Assembly: GCA_029834535.1 (NCBI GenBank)
Contig: JAQMWT010000533.1
Span: 288,787-352,786, forward strand
Length of the DNA: 64,000 nt
Direction of reading: 5' to 3'
DNA from: Chrysophaeum taylorii
Lineage: Eukaryota; Sar; Pelagophyceae; Pelagomonadales; Pelagomonadaceae
In this document: positions 48,247 to 59,200 of the stretch, in pieces
Position numbering within the stretch: position 1 is the first letter of the stretch
Layout: each line of letters starts with the position of its first letter
The notes under the pieces: model-generated
The model's input: the letters and a program-made list of their open reading frames with translations, nothing else
Databases searched by the model: none
Told to the model about the DNA's origin: nothing
Made by a program: the position numbers and the translations under genes

Positions 48247-49410
48247 ATGAAGTACGTGGTGGCGGCCTTGGCTGCGGTGATCTTGGCGGCTCTCATTCTC
48301 CGGCGGCGCAGCGACGAGGCGACGGGGCTCTTCGGGAACGAAAAGGCGGAACTGATCGACGGCGTGAAGCGTGCGATCGACGCCCTAGCGCGCGAGCTCG
48401 AGGGCAAAACAAGTCAATTCCTGAGGCCGGACCAGATGCGGCATCCCCTTCTCATCAACCTCTCGCTGCTGGCGCTCTTGGACGACGTGGAGGCGGTGGG
48501 AACTCCAACAACGAGGCTCGACGTCGCGGAGGCCCTCGCATACATGCGGCTGTCGTCGGCGGCGTACGGTTCGATAATGCTGGCCGCGCTCGGCGACTCG
48601 TCGTCGGCCGGGGTGGTCCCGGCGAGCGAAAACGAGGACGTCGCGATCGCGGTGGCGTGCAAGGCCCCGACCGCTGAGCTGCTGATGGTCGCGACCTCGA
48701 GACCGGGCGTGCCGGCGCACTTTGTCGCGCGGCTCGGCTCGAAGATCGTCGTGTGCGTGCGAGGAACGCGCGGCATCGACGACGCCGTGACCGACATGAT
48801 TGCCACTAGCGCGGACGCGCCCGAGCTCGGCGGCCGCGCGCACGCGGGGATCCGAGACGCGGCGCGACGCGTTGCGACGGGTAAAGCGGCCGACTTGGCC
48901 GGACGAGCAAGCGAGATCGTCGTCGCCGGTCACTCCCTCGGTGCGGGCGTCGCTGCCCTCCTCGCTTTGGAGTTTGCGCGAAACTGGCCCGACAAGAAAG
49001 TCGACTGCTACTGCTTCGCCCCACCGCCCGTCGCCACGCGCGCGCCAAAACTCCCCAACTGCGACGTCCGCGTCGTCGTCAACGACAACGACTGCGTCCC
49101 GTCGCTCTCCTTGGCCTCGGTCGCGGAACTCCTTGTCAGGGCCGCCAACGTCGACGCTCTCTCGCTTACGCTAAGAGAGCGCGTCGCGCTCATCGCCAAC
49201 CAGGACGCCCGCGCGCTCAAAGGAGTCGTGACTGATGGCCCCTCCACCATCGCGCCCCTCGCGCTCGTCGGCGACGTCTTCCATATCCGAGGCCGCGAAC
49301 TCCTGACGCCCCCCGCGTCTCTCTTCGACCGCATCACCGTACACCGCCGCATGATCCTCGACCACTTCCCCCACAACTACGAATACGCCTTAGCCCGGCT
49401 ACTCGTGTAA
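48247..49410 (+). CDS. Class 3 lipase (sn-1 diacylglycerol lipase-like)
   Basis: A 387-residue lipase with an N-terminal membrane anchor (MKYVVAALAAVILAALIL, then RRR). The lipase_3 core has the substrate strand IVVCVRGTRGIDDAVTDMI, the nucleophile elbow GHSLGAG (Ser about 230), CYCFAPPPVA, the Asp in VNDNDCVPSLS (about 278) and a catalytic His in MILDHFPHNY (about 373), near the C-terminus as expected. The anchored type resembles the DAG lipases that release arachidonate-like fatty acids or monoacylglycerol from membranes. The substrate preference is not predictable. The ATG at 48247 is followed by the anchor, supporting it. No introns. Confidence 0.85.
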   Translation: MKYVVAALAAVILAALILRRRSDEATGLFGNEKAELIDGVKRAIDALARELEGKTSQFLRPDQMRHPLLINLSLLALLDDVEAVGTPTTRLDVAEALAYMRLSSAAYGSIMLAALGDSSSAGVVPASENEDVAIAVACKAPTAELLMVATSRPGVPAHFVARLGSKIVVCVRGTRGIDDAVTDMIATSADAPELGGRAHAGIRDAARRVATGKAADLAGRASEIVVAGHSLGAGVAALLALEFARNWPDKKVDCYCFAPPPVATRAPKLPNCDVRVVVNDNDCVPSLSLASVAELLVRAANVDALSLTLRERVALIANQDARALKGVVTDGPSTIAPLALVGDVFHIRGRELLTPPASLFDRITVHRRMILDHFPHNYEYALARLLV

Positions 49411-49652
49411 TAAACGGCTCCCTTGAGAATAATAAAGAGAAGCGCGAGGAGTATGTCCCCGAGATAAAGAATCAGCGGGATACATCCGCCTGTGGGTGCC
49501 TCAAACCTTCCCGAACTACGAACAAACGCCACGGATTCGACGCAGGGCGCCCCCTAGTTTGTTTCTTTCTTTCTTTCTTTCTTTGTTTGTTGTAGCCGGG
49601 ACAAAAACAAAACGTCTTGGAATGAACTCACTCACAAACCCTAAAGAGAAAT

Positions 49653-50810
49653 ATGTTTGCGAGTGCCCGACGGTGGATATCGAATCAGGTCGAGCGCAAG
49701 CTGCGAAAGATGGGGCGGCTGCATCCGGCTGCCAAGGCGAAACGAATCCTGAGCTACTGCGACTTTTGGTTCTCGCGCGCCAACCTGGTCGACGACTTTT
49801 TTTTGCTCCGCGAGCTCGCGCAGCACGACGGCTGGTGCCGGGTCGCGACGCTCGCAACCTTTCCGCGGCTCAAGCACTGGGGCACGGTCGAGGTCATCGA
49901 GGCGGCCTTTCGGTCGCCGGGGGCCGAGCGGTACGAATTTCGCGACGGAAAGGTGCGCCACCGAAAATTCTCGCGCGTCCACGCGCCGGGGCCGTTGTCG
50001 CGAGAGCCCGATTGGGCCGAGCTCGCGACGCTCGACGACCTGCGCGCCGCGAACGACGCCGTCGGCCGTTCCCGAAATGTTTCCGACCGCGCCGCGCTCG
50101 TCGAATCCATTCGCGCCGGCTACGCTGCTAACCCTTTCGCCTTTTTGGGCGTCCTCGAGGCCGCGCGCGCGCTCGCCTCGGACAAACAACCCGAGAACAA
50201 CAAGAAGAAGGACTATTCGCACCTCCCCTTGTTCGAGCACGCTGCGGAGATCAGAGTCGCCAGGAAACCTGGCCAAGTCCAACGCCTCGCGAATGACCTC
50301 TCGACGCACTCGGTTTTTGGCTTCGACGTCGAGCTCGCGTCCCTCGACGTCGACCTTCGTATGCTTCCCGCGATGGTGCAGCTCGCGACGCCCTCGCTCG
50401 TCGGCATATTCTGGCTCGACAAACTCGAGCACCACGGCGCCGCCGCACTCGCGCCCGACCAGCCCCTCGGGGCCCTCCTCGCCGACCCCGCTCGCCTCAA
50501 GGTCGGCGTCAGCGCTTCTGCCGACGTCGAATCTCTCCGAAAACTCGCACCTCGTGTCCAAGTCAACAACGTCGTCGACCTCCCGGGGCCTCTCGCGGAC
50601 CGCTGCGCCCTCCTCCTCGAGCGCCACCTCCCCAAGCGCAAGTTTCGGGGACCCAAAAATAGCAAGAGAGCCAAGCTCTCTCACTGGCGAGCGCCCTCCC
50701 TCACCCCCGAGATGCGCGCCTACGCCGCCGACGACGCTGCCGCCTCTCTCGCCCTCTGGACCCACACGCAAAACCTCTCTTCCCGTGCTGCTGGGACTCT
50801 TTGTAGATGA
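49653..50810 (+). CDS. La-motif / 3'-5' exonuclease fusion protein
   Basis: A 385-residue protein. Residues about 27-75 read as a La-type winged helix (KRILSYCDFWFSRANLVDDF, FLLRELAQHDGWCRVATLA), which binds RNA 3' ends in La and LARP proteins. Residues about 200-375 form a DEDDy exonuclease of the WRN/RNase D type: Exo I FGFDVELAS (D225, E227), then MVQLATPSLVGIFWL, Exo II KVGVSASADVESLRKL and Exo III YAADDAAASLALW (Y357, D361). The LSHWRAPSLT region before Exo III matches WRN-like proteins. All catalytic residues are present, so activity is likely. A La module joined to such an exonuclease suggests an RNA 3'-end trimming enzyme; that is inference. The ATG at 49653 lies after a TTTC repeat in the 5' region. 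Confidence 0.75.
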   Translation: MFASARRWISNQVERKLRKMGRLHPAAKAKRILSYCDFWFSRANLVDDFFLLRELAQHDGWCRVATLATFPRLKHWGTVEVIEAAFRSPGAERYEFRDGKVRHRKFSRVHAPGPLSREPDWAELATLDDLRAANDAVGRSRNVSDRAALVESIRAGYAANPFAFLGVLEAARALASDKQPENNKKKDYSHLPLFEHAAEIRVARKPGQVQRLANDLSTHSVFGFDVELASLDVDLRMLPAMVQLATPSLVGIFWLDKLEHHGAAALAPDQPLGALLADPARLKVGVSASADVESLRKLAPRVQVNNVVDLPGPLADRCALLLERHLPKRKFRGPKNSKRAKLSHWRAPSLTPEMRAYAADDAAASLALWTHTQNLSSRAAGTLCR

Positions 50811-52044
50811 CGGAGAAGAAAAACAAAGGGACCCTCCACTTTGTTAAGTGCGGTGAGGACTCTCTCCTCCCCCAAACGCGAAGACTAGTCGGGCGTGTGG
50901 TGCTCTCAAGGCGACTCCGCGACAGGGCTGGAGGGGCCCCGGCGGACGCAGTGCTGGTGGGTTATTTAAATTTCGAACTTCACTCCGCAATCACTCATGC
51001 ACGTGATGTCGCGGTGGTCTCTATGGCGCTGCTGTTGTTGTTGCCATCTACGTTTCTCTCACCCCAATCTTTCACTTTGCCGCCGCCGCCGCCGCAGCTT
51101 TCAAAGAGCCATTTCCGCCTAGCAGGTCGGTCATATGATGGGCCTCGCCTCCTCCTACGTAAAAGTACTAGTGCCACACAACCTACGAATGGATGGTCAA
51201 CACCACCTCGCGACCTTCTTTCTTCCTCGGTTCCCAGTGGAGGGAGGCTATTCTTGACAATATCAATAATAAAAGGGCGCTGTGCTCTCACATTTCGAAT
51301 GTTGGGATCATGTCGCGCACTTTAAATCCGGGTAATGTGGCGAGCCGCATCATATTGGCATATATCATCTCGCACGCGTGCGTGGTCACCCCAAACGCCG
51401 GCGCAAACCCTCTGCTCAGCTTTGTCGACACCCTCCAGCGTCTTGCCGATGGCAGTAGGTCACTTTATCTTCTTCTTCTTCTTCTTCTTTCCCTGCCTCT
51501 CATTAAAACTGCTTCTGCTTTCTCATTTTTTCTGCTGCTGCTGCTGCTTTCTCCGCCATTCCTGTCATCTTTACTTTTTTTTTTCTCTCTCTCTTTTCCT
51601 CTTTGAGCCCGGAGCTTAGGGCATGTGCACGGGCAGTGTGCCGTGTTGTCGCCGCTCTCGCGAACACACGTGGCGGGCGGCGGCCTAGCGATTTTCGTGC
51701 AAAACGCCCGTCGCCGTGCCGCTATCGGTGGGGCACGGCACCACCGTGCCGTGCGGGCGGGCGGCGGCCTAGCGATTTTCGTGCAAAACGCCCGTCGCCG
51801 TGCCGCTATCGGTGGGGCACGGCACCACCGTGCCGTGCGGATGTGCTGTGATTTCCGAGTTCCACGGCACGGAAAGTGCCGTGCAGGTTTTTGTAGCGCC
51901 GAATACAACAACAACAACAACAACAAAAGTATACACAATAAAAAGGCTTGTGGAATTTCAAACGGATTATCGGAGTTCTCTGGATCATTCCAGAACCTGT
52001 TTCGTGGTTGAGAAGAGCCTGCACAGAGACGCGCGCGCGCCCAG
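50811..52044. other. Intergenic region with pyrimidine tracts and a structured tandem repeat
   Basis: No supported gene. Pyrimidine-rich microsatellites (CTT and CTG types) lie at about 51465-51600, the tandem repeat at 51673-51840 is listed separately, and an ACA repeat (about 51905-51925) precedes the next gene. Confidence 0.5.
51673..51840. repeat. 84-bp tandem duplication with GTGCCGTG hairpins
   Basis: Two perfect 84-bp copies (start-to-start 84 bp), each containing GGCACGGCACCACCGTGCCG, which can fold as a hairpin with a 7-bp stem. A third, separate hairpin of the same family (CACGGCAC, loop, GTGCCGTG) lies at about 51862-51882. Confidence 0.85.
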
Positions 52045-53889
52045 ATGGCGCCGGCGGTCGTCAGAGGTTGTGCTAGTTGCCTGATGCTATCGACGGCGAT
52101 TATGGGGATGACGACGCTCGTCGAGGGCGTGTCGTTGAAGGACTGCAACGACTTCTTCGACCTCGACTTCTCGATCGCCGAAGTCGATCGATACGAAGAG
52201 TTCTTCACCAACGAGACTGAACTCGTACTGGCGCAAGCCGGAATATTCAGAGGACCCGAGGATATTCGCGAGTACGTCAAGTTTGCGCGGGCGGACTCTC
52301 CGTTTGTTGACCTCGACATCGAGCGCGTTGCCTCGCCAACGCTCGCTGGATGGACCGCGGAGGGTTGGTGCGCCTTTCGAATCATGCGCCTGGTGGACTA
52401 CCGGCTCGCCGACAAATATACGGAAGACGGGGTTTCTTTTCAAGTTGCGAACATGATAGCGATCGATTACGACCCGCCGAGCAACAAGATCACGCGATTT
52501 CACATATACTTCGACGCTCGGTTTTTAAAATGGATTTTTTCTGAGCAGCTCGACAATCGCGAGGTCTGGAACTGGATCTGCGGAGTCATGGAAAACGATT
52601 GTGAGGACGTCTGGGCCAACGATCCCGAACTCACGTCCCGCGACGCCTGTGTCGCAAAATTGGAGGCGCTTCCCGTGATCGACGGCGACGACGCCGAACA
52701 TCGCTTCGACGGCAACACCGGCGCGTGCAGAATCCTCCATGGCATCTTCGCCGCCTCGGACTCAAAACATTGCGCTCACATCTCTTTTTTGCCCATGGAA
52801 GACCCCGGCGGTCACATCAAGTGCCAGGAGTCAGCGAATCTGTCCGTATCCGAGTACTTTTCCGAACTAGACGTCGAGAATTTCGAACAGTTCAAGGATC
52901 TCTTGGACATCCCTGAGACCAGCTACGAACGCATCGATGATCTCCGTCGTGATGACCTCAACTTATTTGGCGTTGGCCGCGATCTCGACATGGACGCGTC
53001 GCCAATGAGCAGGCTCTCGGACAAGAGCTTTCGCTACGCCGCTGCCATCGTCGCGTGGTTCACCGTCTGCTACACGGGCTTCGGCAGCGAAATAGTTATC
53101 GGCCTATGGCTCTATCAACGCCTCGGCGCCAGTCAACGCGACGCGCTCGATAGATACTGGAAGGTCTCGCAGTTCATATTTCCGCTATTTCTGTTGATCT
53201 CCCTCGTCTCAGCGTCGACGTACGGATACTTTTTCCTCGCCGTTGGATTGTGGAAGGCCGGCTCGCCTGAGGTCCTCTTCTATTTGTCGCGTTTTGTTTC
53301 TCCTGGGCGATGTGTTCGTGATCGCATCCACGGTTTCTTTGGCGGATTTGGGCTCATCATACACCACTGCACGGCGTCTTGGTGCATCGTTTGCATCATC
53401 CAACACATCTTCCCTCTGGATCGCATCACCTTGAGTATGTGTATGCCCCTCGTCATACAGCACACGACCGCCCTCGTCAAATACGTTAGCTATCCCGCAT
53501 ACATCGTCCTCTGCTTGCTCGTCGAAGTTTGGTTCGAATGGGAGATCCTGTACTACCGCAACAAACGCGACAACAACCAGAGGATATGCTGCTGGCTCAT
53601 GCTCATCTGCCACTGGATGTTCCTGTTTGACTACACCGTCGAGATATTCTGGTCCTGCGTCTCTCGTCGAATGCGATCATCGACGATGCGCCAGCGAGTT
53701 GACTACAAAGACGTAGAGGCTAAGGTCGAACACGATAAGATCCAAATTGGTATTGAACACGTTTCCGTGTTGTCGGACGAAGTCAAGGGCCAATCACGGC
53801 GTCCCACCGTCGCTCGCTTTCTCGTCGAACTGGAGCCTTTCATGAAGACTAAGAAAACCGGCGATCAAGTGAACACTCCGAGCACCTGA
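52045..53889 (+). CDS. NTF2-like N-terminal domain plus multi-pass membrane protein
   Basis: A 614-residue protein. A signal peptide (MAPAVVRGCASCLMLSTAIM...) precedes a soluble domain of about 130 residues with the layout of SnoaL/NTF2-like folds (YEEFFTNETELVLAQAGIF, EDIREYVKF, WTAEGWCAFRIMRLVDYRL, HIYFDARFLKWIF). A Cys-rich segment with paired Cys follows (about 180-270). The second half (about 330-540) has at least six hydrophobic helices with conserved-looking aromatic and His residues (FGLIIHHCTASWCIV, PLVIQHTTALVKYVSY). It ends in a basic and acidic cytoplasmic tail. I do not know a named family; the layout occurs in stramenopile genomes as an expanded family (recollection, not checked). 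The function is unknown. A single exon. Confidence 0.65.
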   Translation: MAPAVVRGCASCLMLSTAIMGMTTLVEGVSLKDCNDFFDLDFSIAEVDRYEEFFTNETELVLAQAGIFRGPEDIREYVKFARADSPFVDLDIERVASPTLAGWTAEGWCAFRIMRLVDYRLADKYTEDGVSFQVANMIAIDYDPPSNKITRFHIYFDARFLKWIFSEQLDNREVWNWICGVMENDCEDVWANDPELTSRDACVAKLEALPVIDGDDAEHRFDGNTGACRILHGIFAASDSKHCAHISFLPMEDPGGHIKCQESANLSVSEYFSELDVENFEQFKDLLDIPETSYERIDDLRRDDLNLFGVGRDLDMDASPMSRLSDKSFRYAAAIVAWFTVCYTGFGSEIVIGLWLYQRLGASQRDALDRYWKVSQFIFPLFLLISLVSASTYGYFFLAVGLWKAGSPEVLFYLSRFVSPGRCVRDRIHGFFGGFGLIIHHCTASWCIVCIIQHIFPLDRITLSMCMPLVIQHTTALVKYVSYPAYIVLCLLVEVWFEWEILYYRNKRDNNQRICCWLMLICHWMFLFDYTVEIFWSCVSRRMRSSTMRQRVDYKDVEAKVEHDKIQIGIEHVSVLSDEVKGQSRRPTVARFLVELEPFMKTKKTGDQVNTPST

Positions 53890-56204
53890 GAACAAGCAGC
53901 TGTCTCGTCCTTGCTTGCGGAGAATGAGACGTCAAACAGTCAGTCCACTGCGCAGATCTCGGCGATTGGCAGCGCGAGTTGTTGGTTACATGTTGCGCAA
54001 CACGCTGCCTGCGACTTTACTACTTTCCGGTTGCTGCAAGTCAGGGATGCATCAACCATCGAGCATAACCGCCCTCACACGCGCACGTTCAAATTCTCGC
54101 TCGCGCTCACGCTCAATAGCAACGTCATTTACCCCTGGGGTACATGACAGCCCCGGTTCCAACAATGCGATCTCGTCGCTCACCATAGACACTCTATCGT
54201 CGTGCTGTTTTTTATCGTCCCGCTTGAACCGCGGCACGGCGAGCAGCCACTGGTTACTATATTTGAACAAATGTAGGACACCTATCACAAACGCACTCGG
54301 CCAGAAAGTAGTGCACTTCGGCTTAGTGCGACATCCAACTAACGGAGGATTTTGCTGCTTACGACTGTCGCCGATGCGCGACCCAAGAACCGAACCATTT
54401 ACTTATGAGACGCGCGTCAATTTCTCGACATCACGTGGGGAGCTGGGGGCGACGAGTGTCAATCATAGAACTGACGGTTGGATGGGTAGAAAAAGTCGAA
54501 GTCGATGAACTTCACGTTTGACTCGAAGATTGAGGCGGCGTTGGGACACGCGACGTACTCGCTCGACCCACATCGAACGCCGGTATAAGTTCAGACCAAG
54601 TCCGTAGTTTTGCGGCAATCGACATGCGTTGCCCCCTCGGCGCGTGTAAAATCTTAGTCCCTCTCGAGCCCAACTCTGACCCTGTGTCGAAGACAACACC
54701 GCTCGCGACCAACACTTGGTGGCCATGGACAATTTCTTGACATTGTGCATCGGTCGATGAGGGAGGTTCAGTTCCTTAAAAGGTTTCAGCCGGCGGTGCG
54801 TTAGATAAGTGGCTGCAGCACGAATAATCGCTTCCAATAATTATGTTTTGCCAACTCGCGCACAAGACTGGCTCGAGGCGCACGTGTTACCCACGTTCTA
54901 CGCATAGGACGCACAGTGTCGCGTTGCATCCAGCCCTATCAACATTGTCGCTCGCAAAGACCATATCGAGGTTGCGGAAGTTGGAACATGTCGAGCCTGG
55001 ATGGTACATCCATCACCACATCCTCGGCGTGCATGCGGCAGAAAAATGAGCAAGTGTCTCATAGCCCGGCAAACTTGGGTTCAATTGTGATGCCATTGCA
55101 CTTGGATGGATCAGCGTCGCGCATAACGTTGGTGAAGCTCCGTGAGGCATACGCGGTAGAACGCGGTGCTGCACGCGAGCTCATAGAATGAAGTGAAGCA
55201 GGGCTGCAGGTTTTGAACTCGCAATCTTCCTGGGCTTTTGCGTGCGAAGCTTTGGTTGGCGTCGCGTGTTGAATGACGCGACGTTGCCGCAGCGACGCGC
55301 CTCACCGGTGTTGTTCGACGTACTTACGCCTGGCGCAGTACGCGCGCCTGGCGCAGCAAAAACAAAAGCAACGTCGTCTTTGTCTCCCACGTCGCAGGGT
55401 TGACCTTAGTGTGGCCAAACGATGATGATCTCAAGTCTCGAGGGTGCGAGTCTCGTCGCAATGCGATTGACTTCCGCGCGAGGTCTCTGCATCTTCGCTT
55501 ACGTCGCGATAGACAATTGCTATGCGCTCGACGTATTGCCATTTCAGAGTTGTGAACGATCTCTTCCGCCAAGACGACGAAGGAAAGGAGTGTAGTGGTC
55601 GCGACCGCCACATCGTCACGCCTGACGATGCTCTCGAGCTTCTCGCGCTGCACCACAAGTGCGTATTAAAGTCGCTTACAATGCTTCCTCGTCCCCAACT
55701 CTAGACCAACGCCCGCAGCTCCTCGCGGTGCCGATGCGCTAGTTAATCGCGGAAATCTCCCGCCGAGAGATGAAGCATGATCGAGCCATCAACATCGTGG
55801 CGCGAAGAGCTTCGCCTCGATTAAGACTTCGGGCAGTTCCCCTCGCCGCGTATTCCTGCAGACCACGCTCGCAGCGTCGTCGCCATTATTCTGACCTCAA
55901 TGTGTCCATGCTCCGCGGATGATATGATGACTTCGGGCGAAAGGACTCCACGACGTGCAACCTTCGGAGACCATCCACTATTAGCTCAGGGTTGAATCTT
56001 GTATGTCGAACAAGGGGCACGTGTTGAGCTCCTTGCCTCAGGATTTTGTTTTTGGCAGACGCAGTTTCGGTCACCATCTCGTGGAGCACATCACCGAGCG
56101 TTGCTTCGCCACAATGAGGCAGTCGGAAGCTGCACAACTGCGAGCATGGGCTCAGTGCTGGAGTTGATGATGAACCTCGTATTATACGAGTAAGAAATTA
56201 ATAT
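53890..56204. other. Long intergenic region without a recognised gene
   Basis: About 2.3 kb with visibly lower GC than the genes on both sides. Short frames occur on both strands, none longer than about 200 codons and none with motifs; several look like fragments separated by stops, as in decayed mobile DNA. I could not identify a family. Confidence 0.5.
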
Positions 56205-59200
56205 TCATCCTTTCAAACTTGTCCACTGCGCGTAGACGCTGGGACCTCCGGGCACCCAGATTCCCGAGGCGTTGCTGATGGAGGCGTTGATACTAAATTC
56301 GAGGGCAGCTGCCGCAACCTCAGCAGCTAATGCAGCCCCCGATGCGTTATGTATTGTTACTCGCAGTGTCGAGGGCGAGATCCAGCGCGCGGAGTTCGAA
56401 ATGCCAAGATTAGAAGCTCCGCGTACAACGTTACCCACTTCCCTCGCGTTTGCATAAGCTAGGGGCGAGGAAACATGGCTGTTGCCCTGGTCGACGTCAC
56501 GCTCGACCTCGATCGTCGCGTTCCCCTCGGTCGAATACACAAGCCGCGTGTCAAGGACGATGAGAGGTGGCGTTCGCGGAGTGTCGCTCGCGATAGGTGT
56601 TTCATGGAAGGTCACGGACCAGACCCAACCCGTCGCATTGTCGTTGAGATTTCGATCGACGCTAAGTGACGACATCGAGAGTGTGTCAAGCGACGTGAGT
56701 GCAGCGTGCACTTCTCCTGCAGTGGCTTGCGTCGTGAGTGTTGGACTCCATGCACTCGATCGATACCGAAGGCGCCAGCTACCTCGGATGATTGCGGCAT
56801 GCTCGTCGGCGGCATCAACAGATCCGTTTCCGAAGCCGACAGCTCGGAGAACTTGCACGGGCGCGCGTCGAGGAATCAGTACATCGATGTCGGCATAGTC
56901 GCCGGGCCTCAGGGTGCCATCTTGGGCAGCCGTATGAATCGTTGCGTTGCGAACCAACGACTGATTGAGCCATGCAATCGTTCCCAAGTACAGTGGCTCC
57001 AGAGCGAGCGACGAGTTCCACGCGGGCGCACCTGGCCTTGCGCGAACGACACCATGCCAGAGACCGGTAGAGCAGTTTGCCGAAACCGCGATACGGCCGC
57101 CGCCTCCACCGCCGCCTCCCCCGCGATCGGCGCGCGACACCCAGCCAAATTGCGCCTGCCAGTGATCCGTATCGCGATCAAACGCGTTGCCGCCGCCACT
57201 TCCTCCGTCGGCGCTCACGATGCCGCCCCCCAGCAGCCGCTCACACGCCTCGAGCCAGACGCTACCACCGGCACCGCCCCCTCCACCGCCGGCGCCGCCC
57301 GCTTCGCCGTCGGCCGAGACGACGCCTGTCACTATGATGTCTCGCGCTTGCAGCCGCACAACCCCGCCACCACGCCCACCGTGGCCTGTGACTGCGTGTC
57401 GCGCACCGCCGCCGCTGCCTCGCGTCGTGGGCCGATACGCGTTCCCGTGTGACCGCCCGCCCGAGGATGCGAACACGCGACTATTCACAAGGTATTGCTG
57501 GAGCACGCTACCGCCCCGCAGGACCTCGGCGTAGATTGCGTCACCGCTCGCCACGCCATCGTCGCCCGAAGCCACGGCTGCTGCGAAGTCTTGGAGTGCA
57601 CGCCACTTAGCATTGGCTAGGAGCTCATCTGTTGCGCGCGTGGTGTTCGGCGTCCCAGATGGAAAACCTGCTACGAGAAATTGAGCCGCGGCGGTGGAGA
57701 GCATGTCGGCCGAGATGTTTACGTCATTCAGCGCAGTGTCGGCAAGGGCCTCCGCGTACAGCGCCCCGAGCCCGGCTACTCCTGCGCCTCCGTGGCCACC
57801 GCCGCTCCCACCTAGAGCACTGGACCCACCGTTCCCAACGCCCTGTGCGTTGTCGTGGCCAGCATCTGCGCCCACATCTCCAAACCCATCAGCAATGACC
57901 TGGCCAGTGATCACTATGTTGCCAGACACGTTCAAGTGCACCAAACTCCCTTGTACTGTCCCATGGACTATCAGCCTCGAAAGATGGTGCTTGGAGGCCA
58001 CATCGACCGTCGCGCCGGGAGCGACAACAAGTGCCGGCATCCCGCGAAACTGCGCGCCATCGCGTAACTGCATCGTCGCGTTCCTTGAAATCTCGAGCGC
58101 GTCACTTTGTTGCACAACGGCATTCGTGTCGAGAACCATCGTCCCGCGCCCTGTTACGTTGTCGACCGTCAACACAGTGTAGGATGGTACGTATAGCGCC
58201 GCGCCTGAACTGAGCTCGACAGTTCGAAACGCAACGCTCACGTTTTCCGAGCCGCACAAAGTTGTCGCCGTCGACACGACGCTGTTGTTGTCTCTCCCCT
58301 GAACTCGCAACCAATCCCACGCGGTGGGACTTAAGGTCCGTAACGCGATAGTTCCCGGAGCGGCCTCGGCAACCTTGCCCAGCTCGCTTTCGGCCCGCGC
58401 CTTGCGATGCGCGATAGACGCAGGTGCAAAAATCCCCTCTTGTCGGTCATCATCATTCAGGGCACGTTTTTGTTTTGTGCCGCCAGTTCTCGCGAGGGTC
58501 TGCGCAAGAGCGAAGCGTGGCGTCACCGCGTGTTGCGCCCCACCAACCGCAGAGTAAATGCCGTGGAACGAATAAGCACCGGAGCATTCCACCGCGATAC
58601 GACCGCCAGAGCCTGCACCACCACCTTCCAAAAAAATTGAATATGAGGCTGAGCCGCCATCGGCGCTAAAGCGTCCTGCCCCGCTCAGTGTAGTAGCTGT
58701 GAACCACACACTTCCGCCTGCACCACCTCCACTGTCTCCAACGACGTCGGCGCCATTCGCGCTCACATTACCATCCACAAGGGCGTCGCCGTGAACAATA
58801 ATTCTCAAGCCAGCTCCACCCTCTCCACCCTTGTTTCCGCGGAGTCCTGAGGCGCCACCTCCGCCGCCACCAAGCGGGGCAAACGCGGCTCCGCGAGCAG
58901 TGCCGCCACTCGCTCCGCGCACGCTGAATCCGCCTTTGCCACCGTGCCCTCCGCCGCCGCCGCCTAGCGCCACTCCGCCTGCCTTGCCACCCTCGGCTGC
59001 CGCCAACGTGCCCCTACCTCCGCGCGGTCCTCCACTGTTGCCATTGATGCTGCCCAACACCACAAGCCTCGTACGCACGTCGATATTCACAGACTCAAGT
59101 GGAAATCGCGAAAACGAGGCCGCGTAATCATCGTCATACCGCACGTGCGTATCATCGTCGTCGTTAAGTGCATTATCGTCGTGTATGCCACTAGTCGAGC

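Noticed and set aside
54463-54837. Minus-strand frames with a VVFDTGSELG motif, possible retroelement protease
   Set aside because: A single DTG in a short frame without neighbouring Gag, protease or polymerase motifs is not enough.
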